Of a DNA stretch of 64,000 nucleotides, positions 8,626 to 18,234 are shown piece after piece. Positions within the stretch are counted from its first letter, which is position 1. Every line of letters begins with the position of its first letter. The position numbers were made by a program, and so were the translations under genes. Source of the DNA: an uncultured Eubacterium sp. (GTDB lineage: Bacteria; Bacillota; Clostridia; Lachnospirales; Lachnospiraceae); assembly GCA_910586445.1 (NCBI GenBank), contig CAJUHV010000005.1:2839-66838 (forward strand), given 5' to 3'. The notes below the pieces were generated by a model. That model was not told where the DNA came from, searched no databases, and worked only from the letters and a program-made list of their open reading frames with translations.

Positions 8626-11028
8626 TTATTTTTCTAATCCATAAGAAGCCGCCTTCCATGCCCCGTCTTCTTTTACAAACCAGACGGAAAGATAATGAAA
8701 GCTGTCTTCACCCGGCACGCGGAATTCCAGCGATAATGTACACTCATCCATCTTTCCTTCTATTATGCTGCCAAGGCCCTTGATTCTGCCAGTCTCCAGA
8801 CTCTCTGCCTGCTGCGGCTGATCATACACCTCCACCTGTGCCGTATACGAGCCTGCCAGATATTTTCTGACCGTATCTGCATGGCCTGCAAAATAGGCTT
8901 TTGCAAATGCTTTCATCCTGCGCCTTAATTTCAGGGCAGCTTCTGCTTTCTTTAATAAATCTTTTTCTGTATCGTCCTCATCCGCTCCAAAAATACCAGA
9001 TTGACTGTAGATTCCGCCATAGCTGGATCGCTCCAGCAGCCCTTCTGCACGGTTAGCCTCCACCACTGACACGGAATCATCCTGCACCGCTAATGTCACA
9101 TTTTCAAAAATTATACTGTCGTCATCAGCTGCATTTATGGCATTGATCTGTATCAGCCCGTTGCTTCTTAAATATGCAGGCCCTGCTATATAATGAAGCT
9201 GGTCCAGCTGGCTTAATACCTCCCATATCCCTTCATATGCAGTCAATTCTTCAAATGTCATCTTCTGCGCCTTATATTCTTCAAATCCGCTCCCTGTCCA
9301 TTTCGCATAATACGGCTTGCGCGTATGCCCGCTCATAGCTCCATCCATATAGATCCGGTCATATGCATCTACATATACTTTAAAATCACCGCCCGATATC
9401 TGTTCCAGTATGTTTTCGCCATGATCTGCCTCATATGCCTTTCCAGACTGCACATAATAGCATCTGGAAAAATAAGTGCTGCCCATCGTGCCGCAGTCTG
9501 CGATAAACAGCTTTTGTCCGTTTCCTGTCTCATATATGCCCTGATCCTCTTCATTAAATACCGCATATCCTGCCGCCTCATCCATCAGGCAGGTTACTTC
9601 CTGTGCACTGGCAAACCAGATCTGATCTGCGCCTCCGGCAGGCCCGGCTCCTGTTACCGCAAACAGTTCAAAGCTGCCGTCTCCATCATAATCCGCATAG
9701 TACTGCCCCCGCAGCTGTCCGCCTGCCTGTTCCTTGATTTTTTCTGCCAGTATCTGCTGCGCATCCTGTACGCCGGGCGCGCTGTTTTTCTTTTCATCCG
9801 CCGTCAGGCTGTCGGTATCTCCAGCTGCGGGCGCGCCGTCTTCTTCTTTTCCTGCGGGCACGACGTTTTCTTCTTTTCCTGACGCTGAGTCGTTTTTTCC
9901 GGCTGTCAGGGTGTTTTCATCTTCTTTTCCTTCGGCGTCTTTCGATGTCAGGAAAAAAGTACCGCATACTGTCACGATAACAACCAGTATGATGCTGACG
10001 GCTATACACGGCTTTTTCAAAAACAGGATATGACGTATCCTGTTTTCGGTATCGCTTTCCCCAAAATACAGCATTACCGACAGCCCGCTGGACTCTGCGG
10101 CAGACTGCAGCAGCGTGCTGGAATACCGTCTGCGTTCTTCCATGCTCCTGCCGCGCATCACACATTCGTCACAGTACATCTCCAGATCTTTGCCGATCCA
10201 TGCATATGCCGCCCATACAAATGGGTTGAACCAATGCACGGCTGCCGCAAATGCTGCCAGGCATTTGATCAGATGATCCATATTTTTAATATGCTGCCTT
10301 TCATGTGCCAGAATATCCATCCGCTTCTGTCCCGTGAGGCCGTCCGGCAGATAGATTTTCGGCATGAGATATGGCATAACAAATGGTGTAAGCGACTCCT
10401 CCATCACCCAGCATCCATCCTCTGCCACATAAAAAGCCTTCGCCGTCCTTTTTTTCAGCTTCAGAAACTGGCACAGATAAACAATACAAAAGATGACTGC
10501 TCCGGCTGACCATATGACAGCAGCCGCTGTACGGACAGCCGCAGGCATCCTGCCAGATCCTGTTCCCAGATGCTCTCCTGCTGCATTTTTCAGATTGTAC
10601 GGACTGCCATTATGCTCCTGCGGCAGCGTATTTTGTACCTCTGATATATGCAGTGTATTTGATGTATTCGATGTATCTAGCGCATTTTTATTCTGCTGTG
10701 TATGCAATCCACTTTTTTCCGGCTGTGCATCCAGCGCACTCTTGCTGCGCTGCGCTGCCGGATTCAGGCCCTGCGTACCAGCTGACGAATAGCTTCGTAT
10801 GATCTGTGCATTCTGCGCCAGATTACGTATTGTTTGAAACGGCCCCTGCAGCAGGGGCGGTGCCAGCAGCTCTACAATCAGCAGAATCCACAAGATGCGC
10901 ACATAGCCTTTTGACATACGCTTTGTTACCTGCCGGAACAACGCAATAAACAATATAAACAGCGCACCTGCCACACTATTGGGCAGTATGATTTCATAAA
11001 ACAATGAGCTTAATAGTTCTAATAACAT
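8626..11028 (-). CDS. Second M56 (BlaR1-like) membrane peptidase with large extracytoplasmic domain
   Basis: The start at 11028 is chosen because a perfect GGAGGTG site lies 6 nt upstream; a longer open frame reaches 11169 without a ribosome site. The 800-residue product has N-terminal membrane helices and the zinc motif HERQH, then HWFNPFVWAAYAWIGKDLE, where BlaR1 relatives carry the same signature. A further membrane segment (near PCIAVSIILVVIVTVCGTFF) leads to a long outer domain containing a DYDGDGSFELF calcium-loop-like motif. Outer linkers are rich in AGK/EE repeats. No private BlaI gene accompanies it; the blaI gene follows downstream behind its own promoter. The protein may feed the same repressor, or be an unrelated M56 sensor. 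Function of the outer domain is unknown. Confidence 0.75.
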   Translation of the reverse strand: MLLELLSSLFYEIILPNSVAGALFILFIALFRQVTKRMSKGYVRILWILLIVELLAPPLLQGPFQTIRNLAQNAQIIRSYSSAGTQGLNPAAQRSKSALDAQPEKSGLHTQQNKNALDTSNTSNTLHISEVQNTLPQEHNGSPYNLKNAAGEHLGTGSGRMPAAVRTAAAVIWSAGAVIFCIVYLCQFLKLKKRTAKAFYVAEDGCWVMEESLTPFVMPYLMPKIYLPDGLTGQKRMDILAHERQHIKNMDHLIKCLAAFAAAVHWFNPFVWAAYAWIGKDLEMYCDECVMRGRSMEERRRYSSTLLQSAAESSGLSVMLYFGESDTENRIRHILFLKKPCIAVSIILVVIVTVCGTFFLTSKDAEGKEDENTLTAGKNDSASGKEENVVPAGKEEDGAPAAGDTDSLTADEKKNSAPGVQDAQQILAEKIKEQAGGQLRGQYYADYDGDGSFELFAVTGAGPAGGADQIWFASAQEVTCLMDEAAGYAVFNEEDQGIYETGNGQKLFIADCGTMGSTYFSRCYYVQSGKAYEADHGENILEQISGGDFKVYVDAYDRIYMDGAMSGHTRKPYYAKWTGSGFEEYKAQKMTFEELTAYEGIWEVLSQLDQLHYIAGPAYLRSNGLIQINAINAADDDSIIFENVTLAVQDDSVSVVEANRAEGLLERSSYGGIYSQSGIFGADEDDTEKDLLKKAEAALKLRRRMKAFAKAYFAGHADTVRKYLAGSYTAQVEVYDQPQQAESLETGRIKGLGSIIEGKMDECTLSLEFRVPGEDSFHYLSVWFVKEDGAWKAASYGLEK

Positions 11029-11101
11029 AGTATACACCTCCGTAACTCCAAATAAAAATCTTTTCAACAGCCACCGCTTGAGTCTATAATTATAAACCTT
11101 T

Positions 11102-11136
11102 TCTATAAGTTTATATCTATAGACCTTTCTTGTCAA
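11102..11136 (-). promoter_or_regulatory. Promoter of the second M56 gene, with a short dyad
   Basis: On the minus strand TTGACA (11131-11136) is followed after 17 bp by TAAACT (11108-11113); TATAAA at 11110-11115 is an alternative -10. Six-bp arms TCTATA/TATAGA (11102-11107 and 11118-11123) flank the -10, in the same place as the blaI dyad but with a different sequence. Confidence 0.5.
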
Positions 11137-11209
11137 GAACTTTTCTGTAAAAAAGAACGCTCTCTGCATAAGATTTCTTTCGTCATGAATAGGAAAATTA
11201 AGTCTGAAA

Positions 11210-11244
11210 ACAAAAAAACTTCCGGCTCCGAAAAGCCAGAAGTT
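11210..11244 (-). terminator. Terminator of the hybrid sensor kinase gene
   Basis: Read on the minus strand, AACTTCTGGCT and AGCCGGAAGTT form an 11-bp stem with one G-U pair, followed by a run of seven T. Confidence 0.85.
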
Positions 11245-11279
11245 AAAATGCTGCTATTTACTGCTCCTGTTTCATACTT

Positions 11280-11615
11280 TTAATTCTTTAATATATCTTT
11301 CAAGGTTTCCAACAGCTTCGGCACATCGATCGGCTTTGCCACATGCCCGTTCATGCCTGCCTCCAGAGCCAGCTGCCTGTCTTCTTCGAATGCATTGGCA
11401 GTCATCGCTACAATCGGTATCGCAGCCTTTATCGGATTATCCAGCGCGCGGATCGCCCTCGCCGCATCATAGCCGTTCATAATGGACATCTGTATATCCA
11501 TTAAAATCAGGTCATAAGCATCATCCGGCACTTTCTTCATCAGATCTACTGCCACAGATCCGTCATCGGCAATATCAATCACAAATCCAGCCTTCTTCCA
11601 GAATCGCCTTTGCAA
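11280..11615 (-). CDS. C-terminal receiver-domain part of the hybrid sensor kinase, separated by a frameshift
   Basis: The frame encodes the rest of a receiver domain (AGFVIDIADDGSVAVDLMKK, then LILMDIQMSIMNGYDA with the phospho-acceptor Asp, and the KPID Lys). It lacks the first strand and acidic pair of a receiver, which lie at the end of the overlapping upstream frame. Removing one base of the GG at about 11591-11592 joins the two into a normal receiver (AKAILEE then AGFVIDIA). I therefore read it as part of the kinase gene and not as an independent gene. No ribosome site stands before its first ATG. Confidence 0.75.
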   Translation of the reverse strand: MQRRFWKKAGFVIDIADDGSVAVDLMKKVPDDAYDLILMDIQMSIMNGYDAARAIRALDNPIKAAIPIVAMTANAFEEDRQLALEAGMNGHVAKPIDVPKLLETLKDILKN

Positions 11616-14600
11616 TCTCCTGATTGATTTCGTTATCTTCTACAAGCAGTATCTTTCTGCCGGTGAACATCTCCAGCTGCGTATCTTCTTCCTCATCCTT
11701 TTCCTGTTCAAACGGTGCAGCTAAGATACCACGCAGCTCTGATAAGAAAATCGGTTTTGAGCAGAACGCCGTGACGCCTGCCTCCTTCGCTTCTTCTTCA
11801 ATATCTGCCCAGTCGTATGCAGTCAGTATGATAATCGTAGGTATATCGCCTATCACCCTGCGGATTCTGCGTACTACTTCGATACCGTTTAGATCCGGCA
11901 TAAGCCAGTCAATAATGTATACACTATACGGCTCATTCTGCTCCAGTGCAAATTCTGAACGGACTACCGCCTCTTTTCCCTGCGTCGTCCAGTCTGCGTG
12001 CATGCCGATGGATGACAGCATCTTGCTTATACTTGTACATACATGAATGTCATCATCTACGACCAAGGCTCTCAGGTCTGCGAGATTTTCCAAGCCCTCC
12101 ATCTTTTCAGACTCATCTACAATGCGGAACTGGAAGGATACCATAAATTCGGTTCCCTTTCCCTCTTCGCTTTCTACCATAATCGTTCCATTCATCATGT
12201 CCACAATATTTTTTGTAATCGCAAGCCCCAGCCCTGTTCCCTGTATGCCGCTGATCGTGGAGGTGCGCTCCCGTTCAAACGGTTCAAACAAATGCTCCAG
12301 AAAATCCCTGCTCATGCCGACGCCGGTATCCTTTATCTTAAACTGATAAGAAGCGTATCCCTCCGGCGCATCATCCGTCTGAATAATCTGTACGCTTACG
12401 GTGCCGCCTGGCTTTGTATATTTCATGGCATTGCTCAAAATATTTAAAAGCACCTGATTCAGGCGCAGCTTATCACATATGATCGTTTCATTGACCACAT
12501 CCAGCGTATCAATATAAAACTCCAGCTGTTTTGCTTTTACATCCGACTGCACAATGGTCTTTAAGTCGTGCATAATCTCCGGCAGGCTGGCTTCTTTCTC
12601 ATTGATTTTGACCTTTCCGCTCTCAATACGGCTCATGTCCAGCACATCGTTAATCAGGCTCAGCAGATGCCTGCTGGAAGTCATGATCTTATCCAGATAA
12701 TTCTGTACCGTCTCTCTGCTGTCGATATGGGTAGCCGCCAGCGAGGTAAAGCCAATGATCGCATTCATAGGCGTGCGGATATCATGGGACATATTATTCA
12801 GAAAAATGGTCTTCGCATGATTGGCATGCTGCGCTTCTGCCAGTGCTTCTTTCAGAACTGCTTTCTGCTCCTGTTCTTTGCATACCATATCGTCGATATT
12901 TCGAAATCCAGACAGTATGTAGCTGCCATCCCCCTGACTGTCTCCCTCTATATTAATAAAAGTATACTGATAGTTATGTATTTCATCCTGTTCAATCACG
13001 CGAAAGCTTCCTGTATACTCACCCGTCCTGCCCAGCTCTTCTACTACCTTTTCCAGTGAAAGTGCTTCAACAGCCTGCTGCTTTTCCTCTGGATGTACAA
13101 AGCTTTGAATATAATTATGTATCACAGAATCATATAAAAACTTTTCCCCTTTTTTCAGCTTTAAAACAGACGCCGCAGAGCCTTCTGCTTTGATGACTCT
13201 TGAAACAGCCCTTTTAACATCGATCGCAAATACATTGATATAGTCACGGCTGAGCGCATTTACAATCGCAAGCTGCTCTTCCAGTCCCTTTTTAGACCGT
13301 TCGGTTGTCTCCAGCATTTTCTGGTTCCATCTGGCCCTAATGGTCAATAAAAGAATAATGCCTGCTATTACTACACACAGCAGAACGATAACAGCCAATA
13401 TGCCGGGATGAGCCATTATATATTGCTGGAATGACAGATCCTTTGGTGCGTATGTGGTATACTTTGAAATCAGCTGGTTGAGCGTATCATCCGGCATCTG
13501 CTGGATGCATTTGTTCAAAATAGTCACAAGCTCATGGTCACAGCTGTTTCTGACATACATCTGAAACTGAAAGCTGATTTCATTTATAATACTGTAATGC
13601 AGTGAATCGGTATAATCATTATTGACAAACAGCTGTGCCGCATACGTATACACATATGCCGCATCTGCCTCTCCGTCCATGACAGCACGCAGAGCCTCTT
13701 CCCTTGTAGGATACTTTAAAATCTCCGCATCTCCCGTAATCCCCTGCTCCAGCGGAACATATCCCTGCGTTTCAGCAATTGCTACAGTTTTTACCTCGTC
13801 ATTAAAATCATTTCTGGTTACTTTGGCCATGCCTGTCGTCATATATGTATTTGTATTGAACCCCTGATACATGTCGCTCTCATTGACTGCATCGGTTGTC
13901 CTCCTGTCAATCACTACATCTACGCCGTTCGTCTCTGCAAGGTCATAATAGTGCTCCCTGTCTTTTGGCACCACCATCTCATACGGCAGCCCCGCCAGCT
14001 CCATAACGTCCTCGAAATATTCAACAAAAATTCCTTTCAGCTCTCCGCCGTCCACAAAGGAATAAGGATTCCGGTCGCCCATTGCCATAGCCGTAATCTT
14101 TTTTTTGCCCGCAAGCACATCCTGAATATATGCTTTTTCCCTTTTGTTAAATGTCAGGGCGTCCGAATAAACAGCTCCATAATGTTTATAATGCAGCACA
14201 TTTGTCCAGTCGCCTTCATTGATGTTCATCTGTTCAATGGCATAATTAATCTCACTTAAAAGCTCTTTGTCATCTTTCCGTACAACCGCATAAAAATGGT
14301 CAGATCTGATCGTATCGAGTATCTTTTCATTTTCCGTCCTTCTAAGGTCGCTGGAAAGAATAGCGTCAATCTCTCCATGAGCCAGTGCCTTTGTAACCTG
14401 ATCTGTATTCTCATATTCCCTGAGAGTACAGGTAAACCCTTTTTCTTCCGCAAATTTTAACAGGCTCTGATTCTGGCTGCTCCCTTTGATCACGCCGACA
14501 ATCATTCCATCATAAGTCGCATAATCGCCGCTGCGGAGATGTGTATGGTCTGCCCGCATGGAAAGAATTGTACGATTTCGGCCGATCGGAAGTGAAAAAA

Positions 14601-14970
14601 CAAACCTCTTTGAACGCTCGGGTGTCTTTCGAACCGATGTCACTACATCGACCTCACCGCTTTCCAGCATATCAAGCATCTCATCCCAAGATTTATCGTA
14701 TCCTGCATATTCAAAATTTAGATGAGAGTATTCAGACACAAGGTTCAAAAAATCAATGCCGTAGCCTTCCAGATTTCCATCCTGATCCTTCATATGATAA
14801 CCGTCAAAATAAAAGATCCCCGCCTTTACTGTCTGATTGACTGGCTCTCCGGCTGCCGCTGCGGGGGACATGCTGCCACATACCATAATGATACATATAA
14901 GCAGTAATATAGTCCGTTTGTAATATCCTTTCGTGTGCATTGTTTCTTTTGCTTCCTCCAATTTTTTCAT
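11575..14970 (-). CDS. Hybrid histidine kinase with two SBP-type sensor domains (frameshifted at its last receiver)
   Basis: The 1131-residue frame starts with a signal peptide or anchor, then two family-3 solute-binding domains outside the membrane (about 45-275 and 290-520), a membrane helix (about 530-555), a PAS-like region, HisKA (NMSHDIRTPMNAIIGF), HATPase (GTGLGLAITKNIVDMM) and a receiver (VVDDDIH, IIDWLMPDLNG). A second receiver begins with KILLVEDNEINQEIAK and is broken by a +1 frameshift near 11591. Such BvgS/EvgS-like kinases sense small ligands through the outer domains. No response regulator is adjacent. A promoter (14981-15009) would leave almost no leader for ATG 14970, so ATG 14940, with a GGAGG 14 nt upstream and a cleaner signal peptide, may be the true start. 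Confidence 0.8.
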   Translation of the reverse strand: MKKLEEAKETMHTKGYYKRTILLLICIIMVCGSMSPAAAAGEPVNQTVKAGIFYFDGYHMKDQDGNLEGYGIDFLNLVSEYSHLNFEYAGYDKSWDEMLDMLESGEVDVVTSVRKTPERSKRFVFSLPIGRNRTILSMRADHTHLRSGDYATYDGMIVGVIKGSSQNQSLLKFAEEKGFTCTLREYENTDQVTKALAHGEIDAILSSDLRRTENEKILDTIRSDHFYAVVRKDDKELLSEINYAIEQMNINEGDWTNVLHYKHYGAVYSDALTFNKREKAYIQDVLAGKKKITAMAMGDRNPYSFVDGGELKGIFVEYFEDVMELAGLPYEMVVPKDREHYYDLAETNGVDVVIDRRTTDAVNESDMYQGFNTNTYMTTGMAKVTRNDFNDEVKTVAIAETQGYVPLEQGITGDAEILKYPTREEALRAVMDGEADAAYVYTYAAQLFVNNDYTDSLHYSIINEISFQFQMYVRNSCDHELVTILNKCIQQMPDDTLNQLISKYTTYAPKDLSFQQYIMAHPGILAVIVLLCVVIAGIILLLTIRARWNQKMLETTERSKKGLEEQLAIVNALSRDYINVFAIDVKRAVSRVIKAEGSAASVLKLKKGEKFLYDSVIHNYIQSFVHPEEKQQAVEALSLEKVVEELGRTGEYTGSFRVIEQDEIHNYQYTFINIEGDSQGDGSYILSGFRNIDDMVCKEQEQKAVLKEALAEAQHANHAKTIFLNNMSHDIRTPMNAIIGFTSLAATHIDSRETVQNYLDKIMTSSRHLLSLINDVLDMSRIESGKVKINEKEASLPEIMHDLKTIVQSDVKAKQLEFYIDTLDVVNETIICDKLRLNQVLLNILSNAMKYTKPGGTVSVQIIQTDDAPEGYASYQFKIKDTGVGMSRDFLEHLFEPFERERTSTISGIQGTGLGLAITKNIVDMMNGTIMVESEEGKGTEFMVSFQFRIVDESEKMEGLENLADLRALVVDDDIHVCTSISKMLSSIGMHADWTTQGKEAVVRSEFALEQNEPYSVYIIDWLMPDLNGIEVVRRIRRVIGDIPTIIILTAYDWADIEEEAKEAGVTAFCSKPIFLSELRGILAAPFEQEKDEEEDTQLEMFTGRKILLVEDNEINQEIAKAILEEGWICD

Positions 14971-14980
14971 CTGCTACCTT

Positions 14981-15009
14981 ATTATATACCAGCTCAGATA
15001 TAAATTCAA
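14981..15009 (-). promoter_or_regulatory. Promoter of the hybrid kinase gene
   Basis: TTGAAT (15004-15009) and TATAAT (14981-14986) on the minus strand are spaced 17 bp. The transcript would begin about 3-6 nt before ATG 14970, which argues for initiation at ATG 14940. Confidence 0.55.
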
Positions 15010-15063
15010 TGCAAATCTATTTTTCAAAGCACACACTCATACAACAGCCGCAGCCGCTCTCGC

Positions 15064-17361
15064 TTATACCATTACACGCTCCAGCCTGGCTCCCATACGG
15101 CTTAATATCTCATTTGTAATCGTTCCTGCCTGCGCAGCAATATCACAGACAGAGATTTCCATGCTGCCGGACCGGCCGATCAGTACGGCCGTATCTCCTG
15201 TCTTCACATCGCCTATCCCTGTCACATCTACAATCGTCTGATCCATGCATATGCGCCCGATCACAGGTGCCCTCTGCCCATGGATCAGGACACTTCCCAC
15301 TCCTCCTGATAAGGCACGCGGCAGTCCGTCTGCATAGCCGATTGCAAGCACCGCAATCTTCATATCCCGTGCTGCCGTAAATGCCGGACCGTATCCGGCA
15401 GACTCGCCCTGATACAATACTTTTACAGCAGCAATCCTTGCCTTTAATGACAAAACAGGCTGCAGCTCTTCCTGCCACCTTACCGTATCCTCTTTTGTAC
15501 TGAGCACGCCATACAGCGCAATTCCAACCCGCGCATAATCTCCTGCCAGCTCCGGGTAGTTCAGCACGCCATAGCTGGCGAGCATATGCAGCTTTGGACA
15601 CGGATATCCCTGCTCCCTCAGTGCAGCGACTGTACGGCAGAACGCTTCTGCCTGCAGGCTGGTATATGCCCTGCCATACATCTGCAGCGTATCAGAGGCT
15701 GACAAATGCGTATATAAGCCGTCTACAATCAAATGCTCCAGCCCATAGACTGCCATGATCTTTTTTATATTTTCACTCCGCTCGCCAAGGCGGTGCATAC
15801 CGGTATCAATACCAATATGTACATGGATATCCACCCCGCAGCTGTTTAACTGTAAGGCATATTCGTAATCAATCACCGTCTGCGTCAGATGATACTGGTG
15901 CAGCAGCGCACACTGATCCTTATGCGTATAGCCTAAAATTAGAATTTCACCCCGGATTCCCTGCCTGCGCAGCTGTATCCCCTCCTGCACACAGGCAACG
16001 CAGAACGAATCCACGCCCATTTTCTGCAGCTGCCCTGCGATCAAAACAGCTCCATGTCCATAGGCATCCGCCTTGACTGCCGGCATCAGCCTGCAGTCTG
16101 CGGGCAGCTTGGAGCGCAGCACCGCTACATTATGCTGCAGTGCCTCATGGTCAATCTCCAGCCACGCTCTGCCCAGGCAGAAATCCTGCGCCCTGCTTTC
16201 CTGACGTTCCTGCGCCCTGCTTTCCTGACGTTCATGTTCCCTGCTTTCCTGACGTTCCTGCGCCCTGCTCCGCCTAGATTTTTTCTGCTGTAAAAGCAGC
16301 TGTCTTTTCCTTCCGCCCACAGGCCCCTTCCATTGATCTAAAAATACTGCGATCATAAATGCAGACGCAAATGAGCATATGCATACTACGAAATAATGTA
16401 CGACGCTGTTTTCCACAAGCAGATCCAGCTTCGTCACCTTTGCGGCTCCCCGCACTATGACAATCATCGCTGGGTGCAGGATATAAGTCCATGTCGCCGT
16501 CGTGCCAAGATACCGCTGCACGCCGCCAGGTCTTTTTTTACGTACTGTCCCGCGCCCGGTATTTTGAATCAGTATTTTATATAGAAAGTACATGACCGGC
16601 ACAAGCAGTATATACATGCTGTCATGACGCTGCAGCTCAAAATGCCTTAACAAAAACGCTTCTTCTGTCATTGCTACAAATGAAACCGCAAGCCCTGCCC
16701 ACAAGATACGCGCATCCGCCGCCCGCTTTTTATTTTTCGTGCCGGATGAGGCAGCTTCGCCGAGCAGCAGAAAAACAGGCGCTAAAAAAATACCATTGCG
16801 CGTATAGGAAAACAGCTGAAACGCGGCTTCGTAAAAATCTCCGACTACCGGCAGTTCTTCAACCAGCCCGTAGTAGCTGTCGCCAAACAGTCCGGCTGCA
16901 TACAATACTGCTGCAAGTATCATCATCTTGTTTCGGCGCATCACGCAGCTTGCCGCATATACGATCAATATGCCTATGATGCAGGCCGGAAAATACCACA
17001 GATGGTAAAACGTGCCGTCAAATATAAGCATGCGGAGTACATCAGAAATTCCCAGATTTTTATACTGCCCCGCATAAATGCCGATCGGTATATATAAAAT
17101 AACCGCTGCTCCATAAAGCAGTGCAATCTTTTTCACATAATTTAATACCCGCGCCATGCCGCACTCTGGAAAGGCAGACACCACAAACTGCCCTGTCACC
17201 ATAAAGAAAAACGGCACTGCAATCCTGCCCAGCACCCTTGTCAGAAAAAAATCCGCATCGGCACTTAGTGACATCAGCGGCGAGGTATGAATAGCTACGA
17301 CCAATGCCGCTGCAAATATCCGAAATTGTTCCAGCCTGTCAAATCGCTGTTTTTCACGCAT
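15064..17361 (-). CDS. vanT: VanT-type membrane-bound serine/alanine racemase
   Basis: The 765-residue protein joins an acyltransferase-3-like membrane domain (residues 1-345, about ten helices) to a PLP-dependent alanine racemase fold (about 395-765). The cofactor Lys is in MPAVKADAYGHG and the racemase GYADGLPRALS motif is present. In vanC/E/G clusters VanT makes D-Ser from L-Ser for the modified peptidoglycan precursor; the membrane part is thought to take up L-Ser. The linker contains about three and a half 8-residue ERQESRAQ-type repeats, which makes the protein somewhat longer than usual. It starts at ATG 17361 behind GGAGG and follows vanXY by 60 bp, the last gene of the vanG-XY-T set. 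A plain membrane-anchored alanine racemase is the alternative, but the context favours VanT. Confidence 0.9.
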   Translation of the reverse strand: MREKQRFDRLEQFRIFAAALVVAIHTSPLMSLSADADFFLTRVLGRIAVPFFFMVTGQFVVSAFPECGMARVLNYVKKIALLYGAAVILYIPIGIYAGQYKNLGISDVLRMLIFDGTFYHLWYFPACIIGILIVYAASCVMRRNKMMILAAVLYAAGLFGDSYYGLVEELPVVGDFYEAAFQLFSYTRNGIFLAPVFLLLGEAASSGTKNKKRAADARILWAGLAVSFVAMTEEAFLLRHFELQRHDSMYILLVPVMYFLYKILIQNTGRGTVRKKRPGGVQRYLGTTATWTYILHPAMIVIVRGAAKVTKLDLLVENSVVHYFVVCICSFASAFMIAVFLDQWKGPVGGRKRQLLLQQKKSRRSRAQERQESREHERQESRAQERQESRAQDFCLGRAWLEIDHEALQHNVAVLRSKLPADCRLMPAVKADAYGHGAVLIAGQLQKMGVDSFCVACVQEGIQLRRQGIRGEILILGYTHKDQCALLHQYHLTQTVIDYEYALQLNSCGVDIHVHIGIDTGMHRLGERSENIKKIMAVYGLEHLIVDGLYTHLSASDTLQMYGRAYTSLQAEAFCRTVAALREQGYPCPKLHMLASYGVLNYPELAGDYARVGIALYGVLSTKEDTVRWQEELQPVLSLKARIAAVKVLYQGESAGYGPAFTAARDMKIAVLAIGYADGLPRALSGGVGSVLIHGQRAPVIGRICMDQTIVDVTGIGDVKTGDTAVLIGRSGSMEISVCDIAAQAGTITNEILSRMGARLERVMV
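16185..16270 (-). repeat. 24-bp tandem repeat in the vanT linker
   Basis: Units begin at 16185, 16209, 16233 (variant) and 16257 (partial). They encode the 8-residue ERQESRAQ-like repeat between the membrane and racemase domains, so copy-number change keeps the frame. Confidence 0.85.
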
Positions 17362-17421
17362 ACATGTGCCTCCATTCCATGCAGCGAAAAATCTTCCGCA
17401 TACAAAGCTCCCCTGCGCTGC

Positions 17422-18192
17422 TTATGCGCATTTCCATATCGTAACAATAAACCCGTCCACATTATTTCCAGAAACAGAATACTGTGTTCCGGCTTCTAAA
17501 TCAAACTGCGCCTGCCCGGATTCTGTATCCGCAGATTTTAGATAAATGATATCCGCTGCACGCCCATGTCCTTCATAATGCAGAGGCTCCTGCCCATATG
17601 GGAATCCGCGCAGATACGAAATATATTCCTCCAGCGTAAAGCCATGCTCTTTGATCATGGCAGCATGCGGCGTGCCTACAAAGCGAAAGTGCCACGGTTC
17701 ATGTCCTATTCCCGTAATACTTTCCCTGCCCTTTGGATACCGTTCGATAAAACCATATTCCGCTGCGTTTTCGCGGAAGATCTGGCAGAGGCCGTCATAC
17801 GGAAAATCCGGCCTGATAAAATCGATCACATCCTGCTTCTTTCCAAGGTCAATCGCAAGCCCCGTCTGGTGCTCACTGTGTCCCGGCACTGCCACATAGG
17901 TCTGTGTAAACTCCTGCCCATTCTCCCTGAGTGAATCCGCCCAGATCTGCTGCTGTTCTTCCATAGAGCGCCAGCCGCTGACAGGTACGATCTGCTCCAT
18001 GCCGCCTATTCTGCGAAGCAGCATAAGCAGGCTGCACGCTGCAGGTTCCTTTAATAAAACCGGCTCCGCCTCCTGCATATAAGACAGGCCAAGCGGCTGC
18101 GCTGCCTCCCACAGACCGCGATACGCATGGTCTGCATTTACTAATATCAGATTACCCTTATTTATATCCTTGTCCTCAAAATAAATCCGCAT
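17422..18192 (-). CDS. vanXY: VanXY-type D,D-peptidase (D-Ala-D-Ala dipeptidase/carboxypeptidase)
   Basis: A 256-residue VanY/VanX-family zinc peptidase with no signal peptide, as expected for the cytoplasmic VanXY enzymes. The SEHQTGLAIDLG motif supplies the His and Asp zinc ligands, and GHEPWHFRFVG supplies the catalytic Glu and the third ligand His. VanXY removes D-Ala-D-Ala dipeptide and trims pentapeptide so that D-Ser-ended precursors dominate. The C-terminal 60 residues (after HYEGHGRAADIIY) extend past the catalytic core. It lies 42 bp after vanG and 60 bp before vanT. Confidence 0.88.
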   Translation of the reverse strand: MRIYFEDKDINKGNLILVNADHAYRGLWEAAQPLGLSYMQEAEPVLLKEPAACSLLMLLRRIGGMEQIVPVSGWRSMEEQQQIWADSLRENGQEFTQTYVAVPGHSEHQTGLAIDLGKKQDVIDFIRPDFPYDGLCQIFRENAAEYGFIERYPKGRESITGIGHEPWHFRFVGTPHAAMIKEHGFTLEEYISYLRGFPYGQEPLHYEGHGRAADIIYLKSADTESGQAQFDLEAGTQYSVSGNNVDGFIVTIWKCA

Positions 18193-18234
18193 AATAATCC
18201 CACCACCAGCTTATAAAATAATTGATCTCATTTA

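Noticed and set aside
11280..11615. Independent single-domain response regulator
   Set aside because: It lacks the first strand and acidic pair of a receiver, which lie in the overlapping upstream frame; a frameshift explains both.
15064..17361. Fused membrane acyltransferase acting on the cell wall plus unrelated alanine racemase
   Set aside because: This domain pair is the known VanT arrangement and the gene follows vanG and vanXY.
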